DNA of 42,510 nucleotides from Oceanicaulis sp. BBD 1991-10. GTDB lineage: Bacteria > Pseudomonadota > Alphaproteobacteria > Caulobacterales > Maricaulaceae. The notes under the pieces were generated by a model, which worked only from the letters and a program-made list of their open reading frames with translations, was not told the origin of the DNA and ran no database searches. Each line of letters opens with the position of its first letter. The stretch's first letter is position 1. Below, one piece after another: positions 1 to 7,501 of the stretch. Location of the stretch: contig LYSW01000018.1 of NCBI GenBank assembly GCA_001657295.1, positions 1 to 42,510 of the forward strand. Direction: 5' to 3'. The translations under genes and the position numbers were made by a program.

Positions 1-219
1 GATGTCCGCAAGGCCATGGAGGCTCTGCCGGAGGATCAACGCATCGCAATCATCCTCGTGGCGGTTGAGGGCTTCAGCTATTCGGAAACGGCGGAGACCC
101 TGGATATTCCGATCGGCACGGTGATGAGCCGGGTCGCGCGGGCGCGCAGAGCGCTGGCCGGCCAGTTCGGCGACGATGCGTTGCTCGCCGGAAAGGGAGG
201 CAGTCATGAACTTCACTGA
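1..219 (+). CDS. ECF-type RNA polymerase sigma factor, C-terminal part (5' end outside window)
   Basis: Only the last 72 residues are in the window; the frame is open at base 1. What is visible is sigma region 4, which binds the -35 element: a leader LPEDQRIAIILVAVEGFSY followed by the helix-turn-helix SETAETLDIPIGTVMSRVARA. The regions that bind core polymerase and the -10 element lie upstream. The stop overlaps the next gene, a membrane anti-sigma factor, by 14 nt, which is the usual arrangement for a sigma factor held inactive by a co-transcribed antagonist. By inference this sigma factor drives its own operon, which would include the ligase, TPR and barrel genes that follow. The family assignment is firm; the signal sensed is unknown. 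Confidence 0.9.
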   Translation, partial: DVRKAMEALPEDQRIAIILVAVEGFSYSETAETLDIPIGTVMSRVARARRALAGQFGDDALLAGKGGSHELH

Positions 220-961
220 TCAACAGCTGTCGGCCTATCTCGACGGCGAATTGCCTGAAGCGGAGGCGCGCGTCCTGGAGGCGGCGCTGCGGACCGATGC
301 GGCGCTTCGAGACGCGCTCGCCCGGCTCCAGAATGTCGACATCGTTCTGACCGAAACCCTTGGCGACATCATCGACGAGCCTGTCCCCGAGCATATCGCC
401 GCCCTGGTCGCAGACCCCGAACCCGCGCCGGCGGCGCCGGAGGCGCGCCGCTCCGTCATATCGCTGTCGGCCTGGAGGAAGCGGATGTCCGGTCTGACAA
501 TGCCGGTCGGCCTCGCCGCCTCCTTGATGGTCGGACTGATCGTCGGCGGTCAGTTTTCGGACCTGAGCGTTCAAGAGGCCGAGAGCGTCATGATCGCGGG
601 CGAGGTCGATCCAGGCTCGGCGCTGTACGCGGTGTTGGAAACCGCGCCCAGCGGCGCGACCGTCAGCGGGCTGTCGCCGACTTTGAGCTTTACGTCTGAA
701 ACCGGCGTATGCCGGGAGATCAGCGCTCCAAGCCAGCGCGCGCTCGCCTGCCGCGCGGCCTCGGTCTGGACCGTATTGGTGGTGACGCATCAGACCCCCT
801 CGAATGCCGGCGCCGGATATCAGACCGCCAGCGCGGAGACCTCCATCCTTTTCGACGTGCTCGCCGACCAGCTCATGACAGGGCCTCCGATGGCGGCGGA
901 CATCGAAGCCGCGCGCATTGAGAACGGATGGCGCGACCCGGATCAATCTCCCGAAGACTGA
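206..961 (+). CDS. Membrane-anchored anti-sigma factor
   Basis: This 251-residue protein begins with a typical anti-sigma N-terminal segment, LSAYLDGELPEAEARVLEAAL, which in this family packs against the sigma factor in the cytoplasm. One hydrophobic stretch at about residues 97-116 (TMPVGLAASLMVGLIVGG) would cross the inner membrane, leaving about 130 residues outside. The HxxxCxxC zinc motif of ZAS anti-sigma factors is absent. The start at 206 is preferred over an in-frame ATG at 176 because GGGAGG lies just upstream and the family homology begins there. It overlaps the sigma gene by 14 nt and ends 21 nt before the ligase fusion gene. The extracytoplasmic half has two cysteines (ETGVCREI and RALACRA), which could form a disulfide; that is inference. 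Confidence 0.85.
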   Translation: MNFTDQQLSAYLDGELPEAEARVLEAALRTDAALRDALARLQNVDIVLTETLGDIIDEPVPEHIAALVADPEPAPAAPEARRSVISLSAWRKRMSGLTMPVGLAASLMVGLIVGGQFSDLSVQEAESVMIAGEVDPGSALYAVLETAPSGATVSGLSPTLSFTSETGVCREISAPSQRALACRAASVWTVLVVTHQTPSNAGAGYQTASAETSILFDVLADQLMTGPPMAADIEAARIENGWRDPDQSPED

Positions 962-982
962 CGCGATCAAAGGATCAGAACC

Positions 983-3421
983 GTGCGAATTCTTGATGCC
1001 GCGCCGGTGCGTGCGCTCCTTAATCCTGTCTTGATTCTGGCGCTGGCCTGCGCGGCTTTGCTCGCGATTCATTTTCGTCAGTCGCCTGACACGCTGTCCC
1101 GATTGAAGGCGGAGACGCTGTACCAGTTCAGCCTCGCCATGCGCTTCGACGCCCAGAATTCCGAAGTCTCGGTCAACACCTATCTGCCGCGCTCCACGCC
1201 GCGGCAGGAAATCCTGCGCGAGGCGGTGCGGTCCGCGCATATGCAGTTTGACGACCGCAGCGACGAAAACGGCCGCGTCGGCAGTTGGTCCGGCCAGAAT
1301 GTCAATGAAATCCGATATGAAGCGCTGATCGCCTTGCAGCCGGTCCGCTTCGATCTGGCCGATGATCTCGCGATTCCGGACCGCCCGGCCGGATTCGACA
1401 TCCACTTGCGGGCGACCGACGGCATCCAGGTCGATCACCCGGAAATCGCTGAATTGTGGGCCTCCATCGCTCCGCTTCGGGTCAATGAGATGCGGCCTGT
1501 TCTGGAGGCGATCTTCCGCTTCACCTATCGCGACATCGCGCCGGCTCCGTTCAAGGGCTATACCGACGCCTTGACCGCCCTGAGGCTCCAGCAGGCCAGC
1601 TGCAACGGCAAAGGCCGCCTCTTCGTGGCGCTGGCGCGGCTCAACAACATACCGGCCCGTCTGGTCGGCGGCGTGGTGCTCGACGCGGGCTCCAAACGCA
1701 CCTCCCACCAGTGGGTGGAGGTGCTGATCGAGGGGCGCTGGGTGCCCTTCGACCCGACCCATGGCCACTTCGCATCGCTGCCGGAGAATTACCTGACCCT
1801 TTACACCGGCGATCAGTCGCTATTCACGCACAGCTCCAACATCAATTTCGACTACCGCTTTTCGATTCGCGAACAGCAGACATCCTCCGCCCTGTTTCGC
1901 TTTGAGCAGCGCGCCAACGACTTGCCGACCCTGAACGCCGCCGAACTGATGTCGCTGACCGGTCTCAATGAGAAGATGATCGGGGTGTTTCTGATGTTCC
2001 CGGTCGCCGCGCTGATCACCGTATTCCTGCGCAATGTGGTGGGCGTGCAGACCTTCGGCACCTTCATGCCGATGCTGGTCGCGGCGGCGTGCGTGCAGAC
2101 CGGCCTGGTCGTGGGCACTCTGGTTTTTGGCGGCGTGGTGGGGTTCGCCTTCCTGGGCCAAGCCTGGCTGGGGCGCTACAAGCTGCTCAAGGTGCCGCGC
2201 CTGTCGGCGATCATCACGCTGGTCACCCTGCTATTCATTGTTCTGCTCTACTATTTCGGGCGGGAAGTGGATCTGGAATTCGGCGTCCTGGCGCTCTTCC
2301 CGATCGTCATCATCGCCTTCCTGGCCGAACGCATCCACACCATGGCCGCAGAAGGCAATCTGCGCGGCATGCTAGTGTCCGCCGCCGGCACTATGGCGGC
2401 GATCGCCTGCTGCTATGTCGCGTTTTCCTCGGTGACCATGCAGGGCCTGATCGCGCTGCTGCCTGAGCTGCTGGTGCTGGTTCTGGCGCTGCAGATCGCG
2501 GCGGGACGTTGGACCGGCATGCGTCTGCTGGAGTATCTGCGCTTCCGCTCCATACTGAAGGCGGGGCCGGTGCTGTCGATCAATGCGCGCAATGTGGCGC
2601 TGGTGAACACGCTGAACACGCCCGAGCTTCTGGAGCTGGCCGCCGACAAGGTCAAAGCCAAAGCGGTCCTGCGCGAGCATGATGTCCCCGTCGCGGACGA
2701 TCTGGCAGTGTGTGAAACCCACACCCGGCTGGGCGCCTTGCTCGACGTCGCCAGCCAGCTCGACGGGTTTGCGCTCAAGCCCAATCGCGGGTCGCAGGGC
2801 AACGGCATCCTGATCATAAAGGGGCGCGAGGGTGAGAAATTCATCACGTCCGGCGGGCGCCGCCTGACCAGCGCAGACATCCATCACCATGCGTGCGAGA
2901 TTCTCGCCGGGTCATTCTCCCAGGACGGGTCGGAGGACATCGCCTTTGTCGAGCCTCTGCTCCAGCAGCATGCCCGGCTTGATCAAATCGCCGCGCTGGG
3001 CCTGTCGGACGTGCGGGTCATCCTGCACAATCAGGAGATCATCTCCGCCATGCTGCGCATGCCGACCAGCCTTTCGGGCGGCAAAGCCAACCTGCACCAG
3101 GGGGCCGTGGGCATGGCGATCAACCAGGCGACGGGCCGGATCACCCATGCCTCCATGAAAGGCCGGTCGGTGGAGCGCCACCCCGACACGTCGGCCCCGC
3201 TGATCGGCGTCCAGCTGCCCTGCTGGGACCGGATCAAGTTGATCGCCCGGAACGCCAGCGCAGCCATCCCGCTTGGATATATCGGCGTCGACATTTGCAT
3301 CGATCAGCAACGCGGCCCGCTGGTTCTGGAGGTGAATGGCCGACCGGGGATTGAAATTCAAAACGTCCAGAAGCGCGGCCTGTTCGCCGACCGGCCGGCG
3401 GGGGAGCTTCGCTATGCATAG
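983..3421 (+). CDS. Transglutaminase-like / multi-TM (UUP1-type) protein fused to a RimK-related ATP-grasp ligase
   Basis: This is an 812-residue fusion. Residues 11-30 are a membrane anchor. Residues about 40-300 are a periplasmic transglutaminase-like domain with C207 (QASCNGKGRLFVALARL), H242 (TSHQWVEV) and D257 (WVPFDPTHGHF). Residues about 330-512 form a bundle of hydrophobic helices matching the family called inactive transglutaminase fused to 7 TM helices. Residues about 520-812 are an ATP-grasp amide ligase of the alpha-L-glutamate-ligase-like type, with K599 (FALKPNRGSQGNGI), D770 (GYIGVDI) and E783/N785 (VLEVNGRPGIEIQN). In other proteobacteria known to me the two halves are separate adjacent genes. 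The ligase should act in the cytoplasm, joining an amine or amino acid to a carboxylate; the substrate is unknown. GTG start with AAAGGA upstream. Confidence 0.85.
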   Translation: MRILDAAPVRALLNPVLILALACAALLAIHFRQSPDTLSRLKAETLYQFSLAMRFDAQNSEVSVNTYLPRSTPRQEILREAVRSAHMQFDDRSDENGRVGSWSGQNVNEIRYEALIALQPVRFDLADDLAIPDRPAGFDIHLRATDGIQVDHPEIAELWASIAPLRVNEMRPVLEAIFRFTYRDIAPAPFKGYTDALTALRLQQASCNGKGRLFVALARLNNIPARLVGGVVLDAGSKRTSHQWVEVLIEGRWVPFDPTHGHFASLPENYLTLYTGDQSLFTHSSNINFDYRFSIREQQTSSALFRFEQRANDLPTLNAAELMSLTGLNEKMIGVFLMFPVAALITVFLRNVVGVQTFGTFMPMLVAAACVQTGLVVGTLVFGGVVGFAFLGQAWLGRYKLLKVPRLSAIITLVTLLFIVLLYYFGREVDLEFGVLALFPIVIIAFLAERIHTMAAEGNLRGMLVSAAGTMAAIACCYVAFSSVTMQGLIALLPELLVLVLALQIAAGRWTGMRLLEYLRFRSILKAGPVLSINARNVALVNTLNTPELLELAADKVKAKAVLREHDVPVADDLAVCETHTRLGALLDVASQLDGFALKPNRGSQGNGILIIKGREGEKFITSGGRRLTSADIHHHACEILAGSFSQDGSEDIAFVEPLLQQHARLDQIAALGLSDVRVILHNQEIISAMLRMPTSLSGGKANLHQGAVGMAINQATGRITHASMKGRSVERHPDTSAPLIGVQLPCWDRIKLIARNASAAIPLGYIGVDICIDQQRGPLVLEVNGRPGIEIQNVQKRGLFADRPAGELRYA

Positions 3422-5324
3422 GAAACGGACTTTGACGTCGGCGCCGGTGCTGTCTCTGGCGGTGATCGGCTTCGCCGCCGCGGCATGGGGTGTTGAACAC
3501 CAGATGCGGGTCAATAATGAGAGCCTGATGGCGTTCGCCCTGTCTTCCGACGACGGGCGCGAGTTTGAGGCCGGCCTTTCCAGCGACCTGTCCGAAACCG
3601 TGACCGCGGCGCTTACGCAGCGTGTATTGAGCACGCCCGCAGGAGACTTCGAGGCGGCCAGCCTGCAAGCGGACGCGCTGTTCCAGACAGCGCCGCAGGA
3701 GCGGCGGCGCGCCATGGTCGCCTTCACCGGCCGGCTGCTGTCGTCGCGCAATCGCTTCGAGGAAGCCCTGGCGGCGCTCAGCGTTTTAAGCGAAGCCGAG
3801 CGCAATCGCTTCAACGCCTCATTCGCCTATGCTGAGACGCTGAAGGGGCTGGGCGACGACGCCGCGGCGCTGGCCGCGTTCGAGCGCCATGTCGCCGCTC
3901 ATCCGAATCATCAGGCGGGCCATATCAACTACGCCATTTTGCTGATGCGGCTCGGCCGCCACGCCGAGGCCCTGCCCATTCTGGACCGCGCCGTGGAGAT
4001 CACAAGCGGCGGCCGGAAGGGCAAATCCCTGTCCCTGCGCGGAATCTCGCTCATGGAGCTGGGCGACTTCACCGGCGCCGAGGCCGCGTTTCAGCAGTCC
4101 ATCGAATATCGTCCCGGCCATGCGCCGACCTGGGGTCGGCTGGCCACGGCCCAGGCCCGCGGCGGCGCGTTCAGCCAGGCGGATGTGATCGCGACATTCG
4201 AACGCGCCATCGCCTTGGCGCCCGGCGATGGTCTGATCGAGAGCGGGCTGGCGCAATATTACTTCTCGGCGGGCCGGTTTGACGAGGCGCTCGGCCCCTA
4301 TCGAAGTGCGAGCCGCAACGCCCAGCACCGGGGCGAGGTCATGATCGATCGCGCCCTCAATCTGGTCCTGTCCGAACGCCCCTCAGCGGCCCGCAATGTC
4401 GTGCGGACCCTGAAAGCCGCAAACACCACCCGGGCTCAGGACCGGCAGATCGACTTGCTCGATGATATCTTGAACCGCTCGACGTCCGCCGTTTTGCGCC
4501 ACCTCCAGGCGCATGCCGATGCGCGCCAGATGACCGAGCGCGGCGTCTTTCTGCAAATCCTGGGGCATCTGGAGGTCGGCGACATCGCCATGGCGCAGCG
4601 CTATGCGGCCGATCTGCCGGCCAGCTCGAGCTATCACCAGCCCGCGCACTTCCAGATCGCGCGTCATCACTATCGGGCGGCGCGCGCGGACGCGGCGCGG
4701 TCGATTCTGTCAGAGTTGGTCGCCTCCAATGACCAAAGCCCCATCTTCTGGCTTTATCTGGGGCGTAGCGAACCGACGCCGGAGGCCGCGCTGATCGCCC
4801 ACCGCACCGCCCATGAATTGCTGCCGACCAGCGGCCGGATGGCCATTGAATATGCAGAGGCGCTCAATGCGGCGGGCCGAACCGCGGACGCGACCGCGAC
4901 CCTGTTCGCTTTCCTCGACGCGCAGCCGAATGAACCACGCGCGCTCCGGGCGCTTGCGAGAATTCATGACGCCAATCAGCAGCTTGACCGCGCCGAGCAG
5001 ATTTATCGGGTGATCCTTGATCTCAATGCCGAAGACGCCGGCGTCGGGCGCGCGCTCGCAGACATTCAGATTCGCGCCGGCCGGCTGGAAGCCGCGCTTG
5101 AGACGCTTGATCGCCTGATCGAATTGCAGCCTGCGCGCATCGATATCCGCGAACAGCGGGCGGACATCCTTATGACCCTCGGCAGAAGCGCCGACGCGCG
5201 CGCCGAGTTCGAGCGCATCCACCGGCTCGATCCGGACAACGCAACCGCAAACGCCTCCTTGAACGCCTTGGCCGGCTCCAGCCCGGCCGGGCGCATGAGT
5301 TTCAGCAGACAGGTGCAGCCATGA
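3414..5324 (+). CDS. Exported tetratricopeptide-repeat protein
   Basis: This is a 636-residue protein with a basic N-terminus and a hydrophobic segment (VLSLAVIGFAAAAWGV, residues 10-25) that is either a signal peptide or an anchor, so the rest is probably periplasmic. TPR-type helix pairs fill most of the protein from about residue 110, for example GDFTGAEAAFQQSIEYRPG, SAGRFDEALGPYRSA, LDRAEQIYRVILDLN and RSADARAEFERIHRLDPDN. TPR arrays are protein-interaction scaffolds. The chosen ATG overlaps the end of the ligase gene by 8 nt and has GGGGGAG about 8 nt upstream; an in-frame ATG at 3336 would lie inside the ligase gene. The TGA overlaps the next ATG (ATGA). A periplasmic TPR protein beside an outer-membrane barrel recalls exopolysaccharide exporters such as PgaA or BcsC, where the two are fused; that analogy is inference. 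Confidence 0.8.
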   Translation: MHRKRTLTSAPVLSLAVIGFAAAAWGVEHQMRVNNESLMAFALSSDDGREFEAGLSSDLSETVTAALTQRVLSTPAGDFEAASLQADALFQTAPQERRRAMVAFTGRLLSSRNRFEEALAALSVLSEAERNRFNASFAYAETLKGLGDDAAALAAFERHVAAHPNHQAGHINYAILLMRLGRHAEALPILDRAVEITSGGRKGKSLSLRGISLMELGDFTGAEAAFQQSIEYRPGHAPTWGRLATAQARGGAFSQADVIATFERAIALAPGDGLIESGLAQYYFSAGRFDEALGPYRSASRNAQHRGEVMIDRALNLVLSERPSAARNVVRTLKAANTTRAQDRQIDLLDDILNRSTSAVLRHLQAHADARQMTERGVFLQILGHLEVGDIAMAQRYAADLPASSSYHQPAHFQIARHHYRAARADAARSILSELVASNDQSPIFWLYLGRSEPTPEAALIAHRTAHELLPTSGRMAIEYAEALNAAGRTADATATLFAFLDAQPNEPRALRALARIHDANQQLDRAEQIYRVILDLNAEDAGVGRALADIQIRAGRLEAALETLDRLIELQPARIDIREQRADILMTLGRSADARAEFERIHRLDPDNATANASLNALAGSSPAGRMSFSRQVQP

Positions 5325-6451
5325 TGAAATCGCTCACGTTCACCGCATTGGGAGTCGCCTTGCTCAGCACGGCCGCCGAGGCGCAGCTCTCGGCTACGAT
5401 CGACGCTGGCTATGACGACAACCCATTCAGGCTTTCCAATGCGTTCGACCAGCGCCCGGGCGGGTTTCTGGAGGCCGAACTCAGGGCGGAGCACGGATTC
5501 GACACCGGCTTCACGCTGGACGCCCGGATCAGCCGCTTGTTTTCACAGAGCGAAGATGGCGACCGGACCCAATACTCGGCGACGCTCGGGTTTGAACACG
5601 GGGCGCGGATTTTCGGCAGACCGGCAGAATTCGAGCACCATGTCCGCATCGCCGGTCTTGATCGAACCTTCATCAGCCGGAATACGGGCGAGGTTGGGCG
5701 ATTTGGCGGTCAGGCGATTGCGGACCGTTTCGACCAGAATTCCGTTGAGGTCCGGTCACGGGCCGATATCGGGCTTTCCGAAGCCTGGACATTGCGCCTT
5801 CAGGGCGACGGGCGCAGCCGCGCCTATGAAAGCTACACCGGTCTGGGTCTGTCCAATCTGGACTATGATCAGCTCTTTGCTCATGTGCGGCTGCGGTATC
5901 GGCAGGATCCGACCCATGATGCGCAACTCGGCGCCTCCTTCGGCCGGCGCGTCTATGACGACCGGCGCGGGCGTGCGCTTGATACCGGCTTCGTCGCCGG
6001 GTCCGATCTCGAATTCAGCTTCTTCAGTGTCGATGCGAGCTGGAAATATGAATTCCTGCCCGATCATGACCTCCGCTTCGCCTACGCCTATGACGTCCGA
6101 GAGGACAATGTGACGGGCTATTACGACACCACCCTGCACAGCGCCCGGGTCCGCTATCGCTATATGCCGAGCTGGGGCAACCGGTTTTCGATTGAGCTCG
6201 AGCGGCGCGATTTTGATTTCGACAATATTCCGGCGGCGCTCATCATCAATGATGAGGAAAATGTCGCTCCGAACGACGGCGTCAGGCTGCGCCTGGCCTA
6301 TGACCGGCGGCTGGTGCGCACCCGGGAGCGCGAGCTGTGGCTGGATGCATCCCTGACATATGATGATTTCGACAGCCCCAACGCCGCCTATGTCTACGAC
6401 CGGTTGGCGTTTCGGATCGGCGTGAAGTTTGAATTCAGCCCTTTCGGCTGA
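5321..6451 (+). CDS. Outer-membrane beta-barrel protein
   Basis: This 376-residue protein has a clear signal peptide (MMKSLTFTALGVALLSTAAEAQ) and then alternating amphipathic strands rich in aromatic, Asp and Arg residues, such as FTLDARISRLFS, TQYSATLGFEHGA, VRLRYRQDP and NRFSIELERRDFDF. It ends with a final strand (AFRIGVKFEFSPFG). This is the pattern of an outer-membrane barrel of roughly 16 strands; I cannot assign it to a named porin family. Its ATG overlaps the TPR gene stop by 4 nt, so the two are translationally coupled and likely work as a pair. It is the last gene of the operon; a LysR gene converges on it 49 nt downstream. Role as an export channel or surface receptor is inference. 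Confidence 0.8.
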   Translation: MMKSLTFTALGVALLSTAAEAQLSATIDAGYDDNPFRLSNAFDQRPGGFLEAELRAEHGFDTGFTLDARISRLFSQSEDGDRTQYSATLGFEHGARIFGRPAEFEHHVRIAGLDRTFISRNTGEVGRFGGQAIADRFDQNSVEVRSRADIGLSEAWTLRLQGDGRSRAYESYTGLGLSNLDYDQLFAHVRLRYRQDPTHDAQLGASFGRRVYDDRRGRALDTGFVAGSDLEFSFFSVDASWKYEFLPDHDLRFAYAYDVREDNVTGYYDTTLHSARVRYRYMPSWGNRFSIELERRDFDFDNIPAALIINDEENVAPNDGVRLRLAYDRRLVRTRERELWLDASLTYDDFDSPNAAYVYDRLAFRIGVKFEFSPFG

Positions 6452-6500
6452 TTTCACATGCGCGCCCAGGCTGATCGGTCTTCGCCCTCGCCTTGAATGG

Positions 6501-7397
6501 TCAAAGCTCGCCCGACAGGTCCAGCCGGCGGGCCGCCCGCAGCTTCAGATGGGCGGCAAGCTCCTGTAAGACCGGATTGTCCGCCGCTCCCGGCGCGATC
6601 GCCAGCTCGTAGCCGCGCTCCACGACCAGATCCCCGTCGGGGAATACCGGACTGAGCCAGCCGGCCCGGATGGCGTCGAAACATAAGGGTTTGCGGGCGA
6701 GCAGAACCCCGGCGCCGTCGAGTGCGAGCGCCACCGCGGTCGCGGCGTCGTCGGCGCGGATCGATGGATTGAGCTGCGCGCCATAGGCGCCGCGTGCGGC
6801 CGCCCATTGCGGCCAGCCGACCCCAAGGCTTGAATCCTCGATCAGCGGCACGCCGTCTAGCCGGTTCAGGCCCTGGCCCTCCAGCTTGAGGGCTGGCGAG
6901 GCCAGCGGGGTGACGGTTTCACCCATGAGATGGTTGGGGCCGTGGTCGAGGGCGCGCTTGTAAACAAGCGCGAGGTCCGCGCCGTCCCTGAAGGCGGCGG
7001 TCGCCGTTTCCGGATCCGCCAGGCTGACCAGTTCAAGCTTCGCCCGGCCCGTCCAGCTTGCGACATCCGATGCGAGCCACGCGCCCAGAAGTTCACGCGG
7101 CGCGGCGATTTTGATCTCCAGGGCGGCGTGCGGTTCGCGCAGGGCCGCGCTGGCTTCGCCCATGAGTTCGAATCCGCGGCGCAGCGGCGCCAGCGCGGCC
7201 GCGCCGCGCTCGGTCAGGATCAGTTGGCGGCCGGCGCGATCAAAGAGCGGCGCCCCGATCAGCGCCTCCAGTTGGCGGACTTGTTGACCGACGGCGGCGG
7301 GCGTGACGTTCAGCTCGTCCGCCGCGGCTGCAAATCCGCCGCGCCGGGCGGCGGCCTCAAAGGCGCGCAGGGCGTTGAGGGGAACCAGACCAATCAT
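6501..7397 (-). CDS. LysR-family transcriptional regulator (GcvA-like)
   Basis: This is a 298-residue LysR regulator of normal length. The N-terminal winged helix-turn-helix is clear: LNALRAFEAAARRGGFAAAA, then DELNVTPAAVGQQVRQLEAL and APLFDRAGRQLILTERG. The rest is the effector-binding domain. It is transcribed divergently from the cysG-led sulfur operon with about 100 nt between the start codons, a classic layout for a regulator controlling its neighbour. The overall look, starting GLVPLNALRAFEAAAR, resembles the GcvA/AmpR branch rather than CysB, so control of sulfur assimilation is inferred from position only. The intergenic DNA carries AT-rich palindromes that could be its binding sites. 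Confidence 0.9.
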   Translation of the reverse strand: MIGLVPLNALRAFEAAARRGGFAAAADELNVTPAAVGQQVRQLEALIGAPLFDRAGRQLILTERGAAALAPLRRGFELMGEASAALREPHAALEIKIAAPRELLGAWLASDVASWTGRAKLELVSLADPETATAAFRDGADLALVYKRALDHGPNHLMGETVTPLASPALKLEGQGLNRLDGVPLIEDSSLGVGWPQWAAARGAYGAQLNPSIRADDAATAVALALDGAGVLLARKPLCFDAIRAGWLSPVFPDGDLVVERGYELAIAPGAADNPVLQELAAHLKLRAARRLDLSGEL

Positions 7398-7411
7398 GGC
7401 GCAGGCTTGGA

Positions 7412-7462
7412 AAAGAATTTCTTTCTCATAAACGCAGGAATACTCATTTGTAAAAAGCTTTT
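7412..7462. promoter_or_regulatory. AT-rich palindromic region between LysR gene and cysG
   Basis: Within the divergent intergenic region there are two symmetric elements in locally AT-rich DNA: AAAGAA-T-TTCTTT at 7412-7424 and AAAAGCTTTT at 7453-7462. LysR proteins usually bind dyad sites with a T-N11-A core between divergent genes, so these are candidate operator and activation sites. I could not fix -35/-10 boxes with confidence. Confidence 0.35.
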
Positions 7463-7501
7463 CTAGCCCCCAGCTTCGCCTCAGACATTTTGAGGCCTGT
7501 C

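Noticed and set aside
74-1768. Long open frame on the minus strand (564 codons)
   Set aside because: It runs antisense across three genes with clear family motifs and has an Arg/Gln/Gly-rich composition typical of GC-rich shadow frames.
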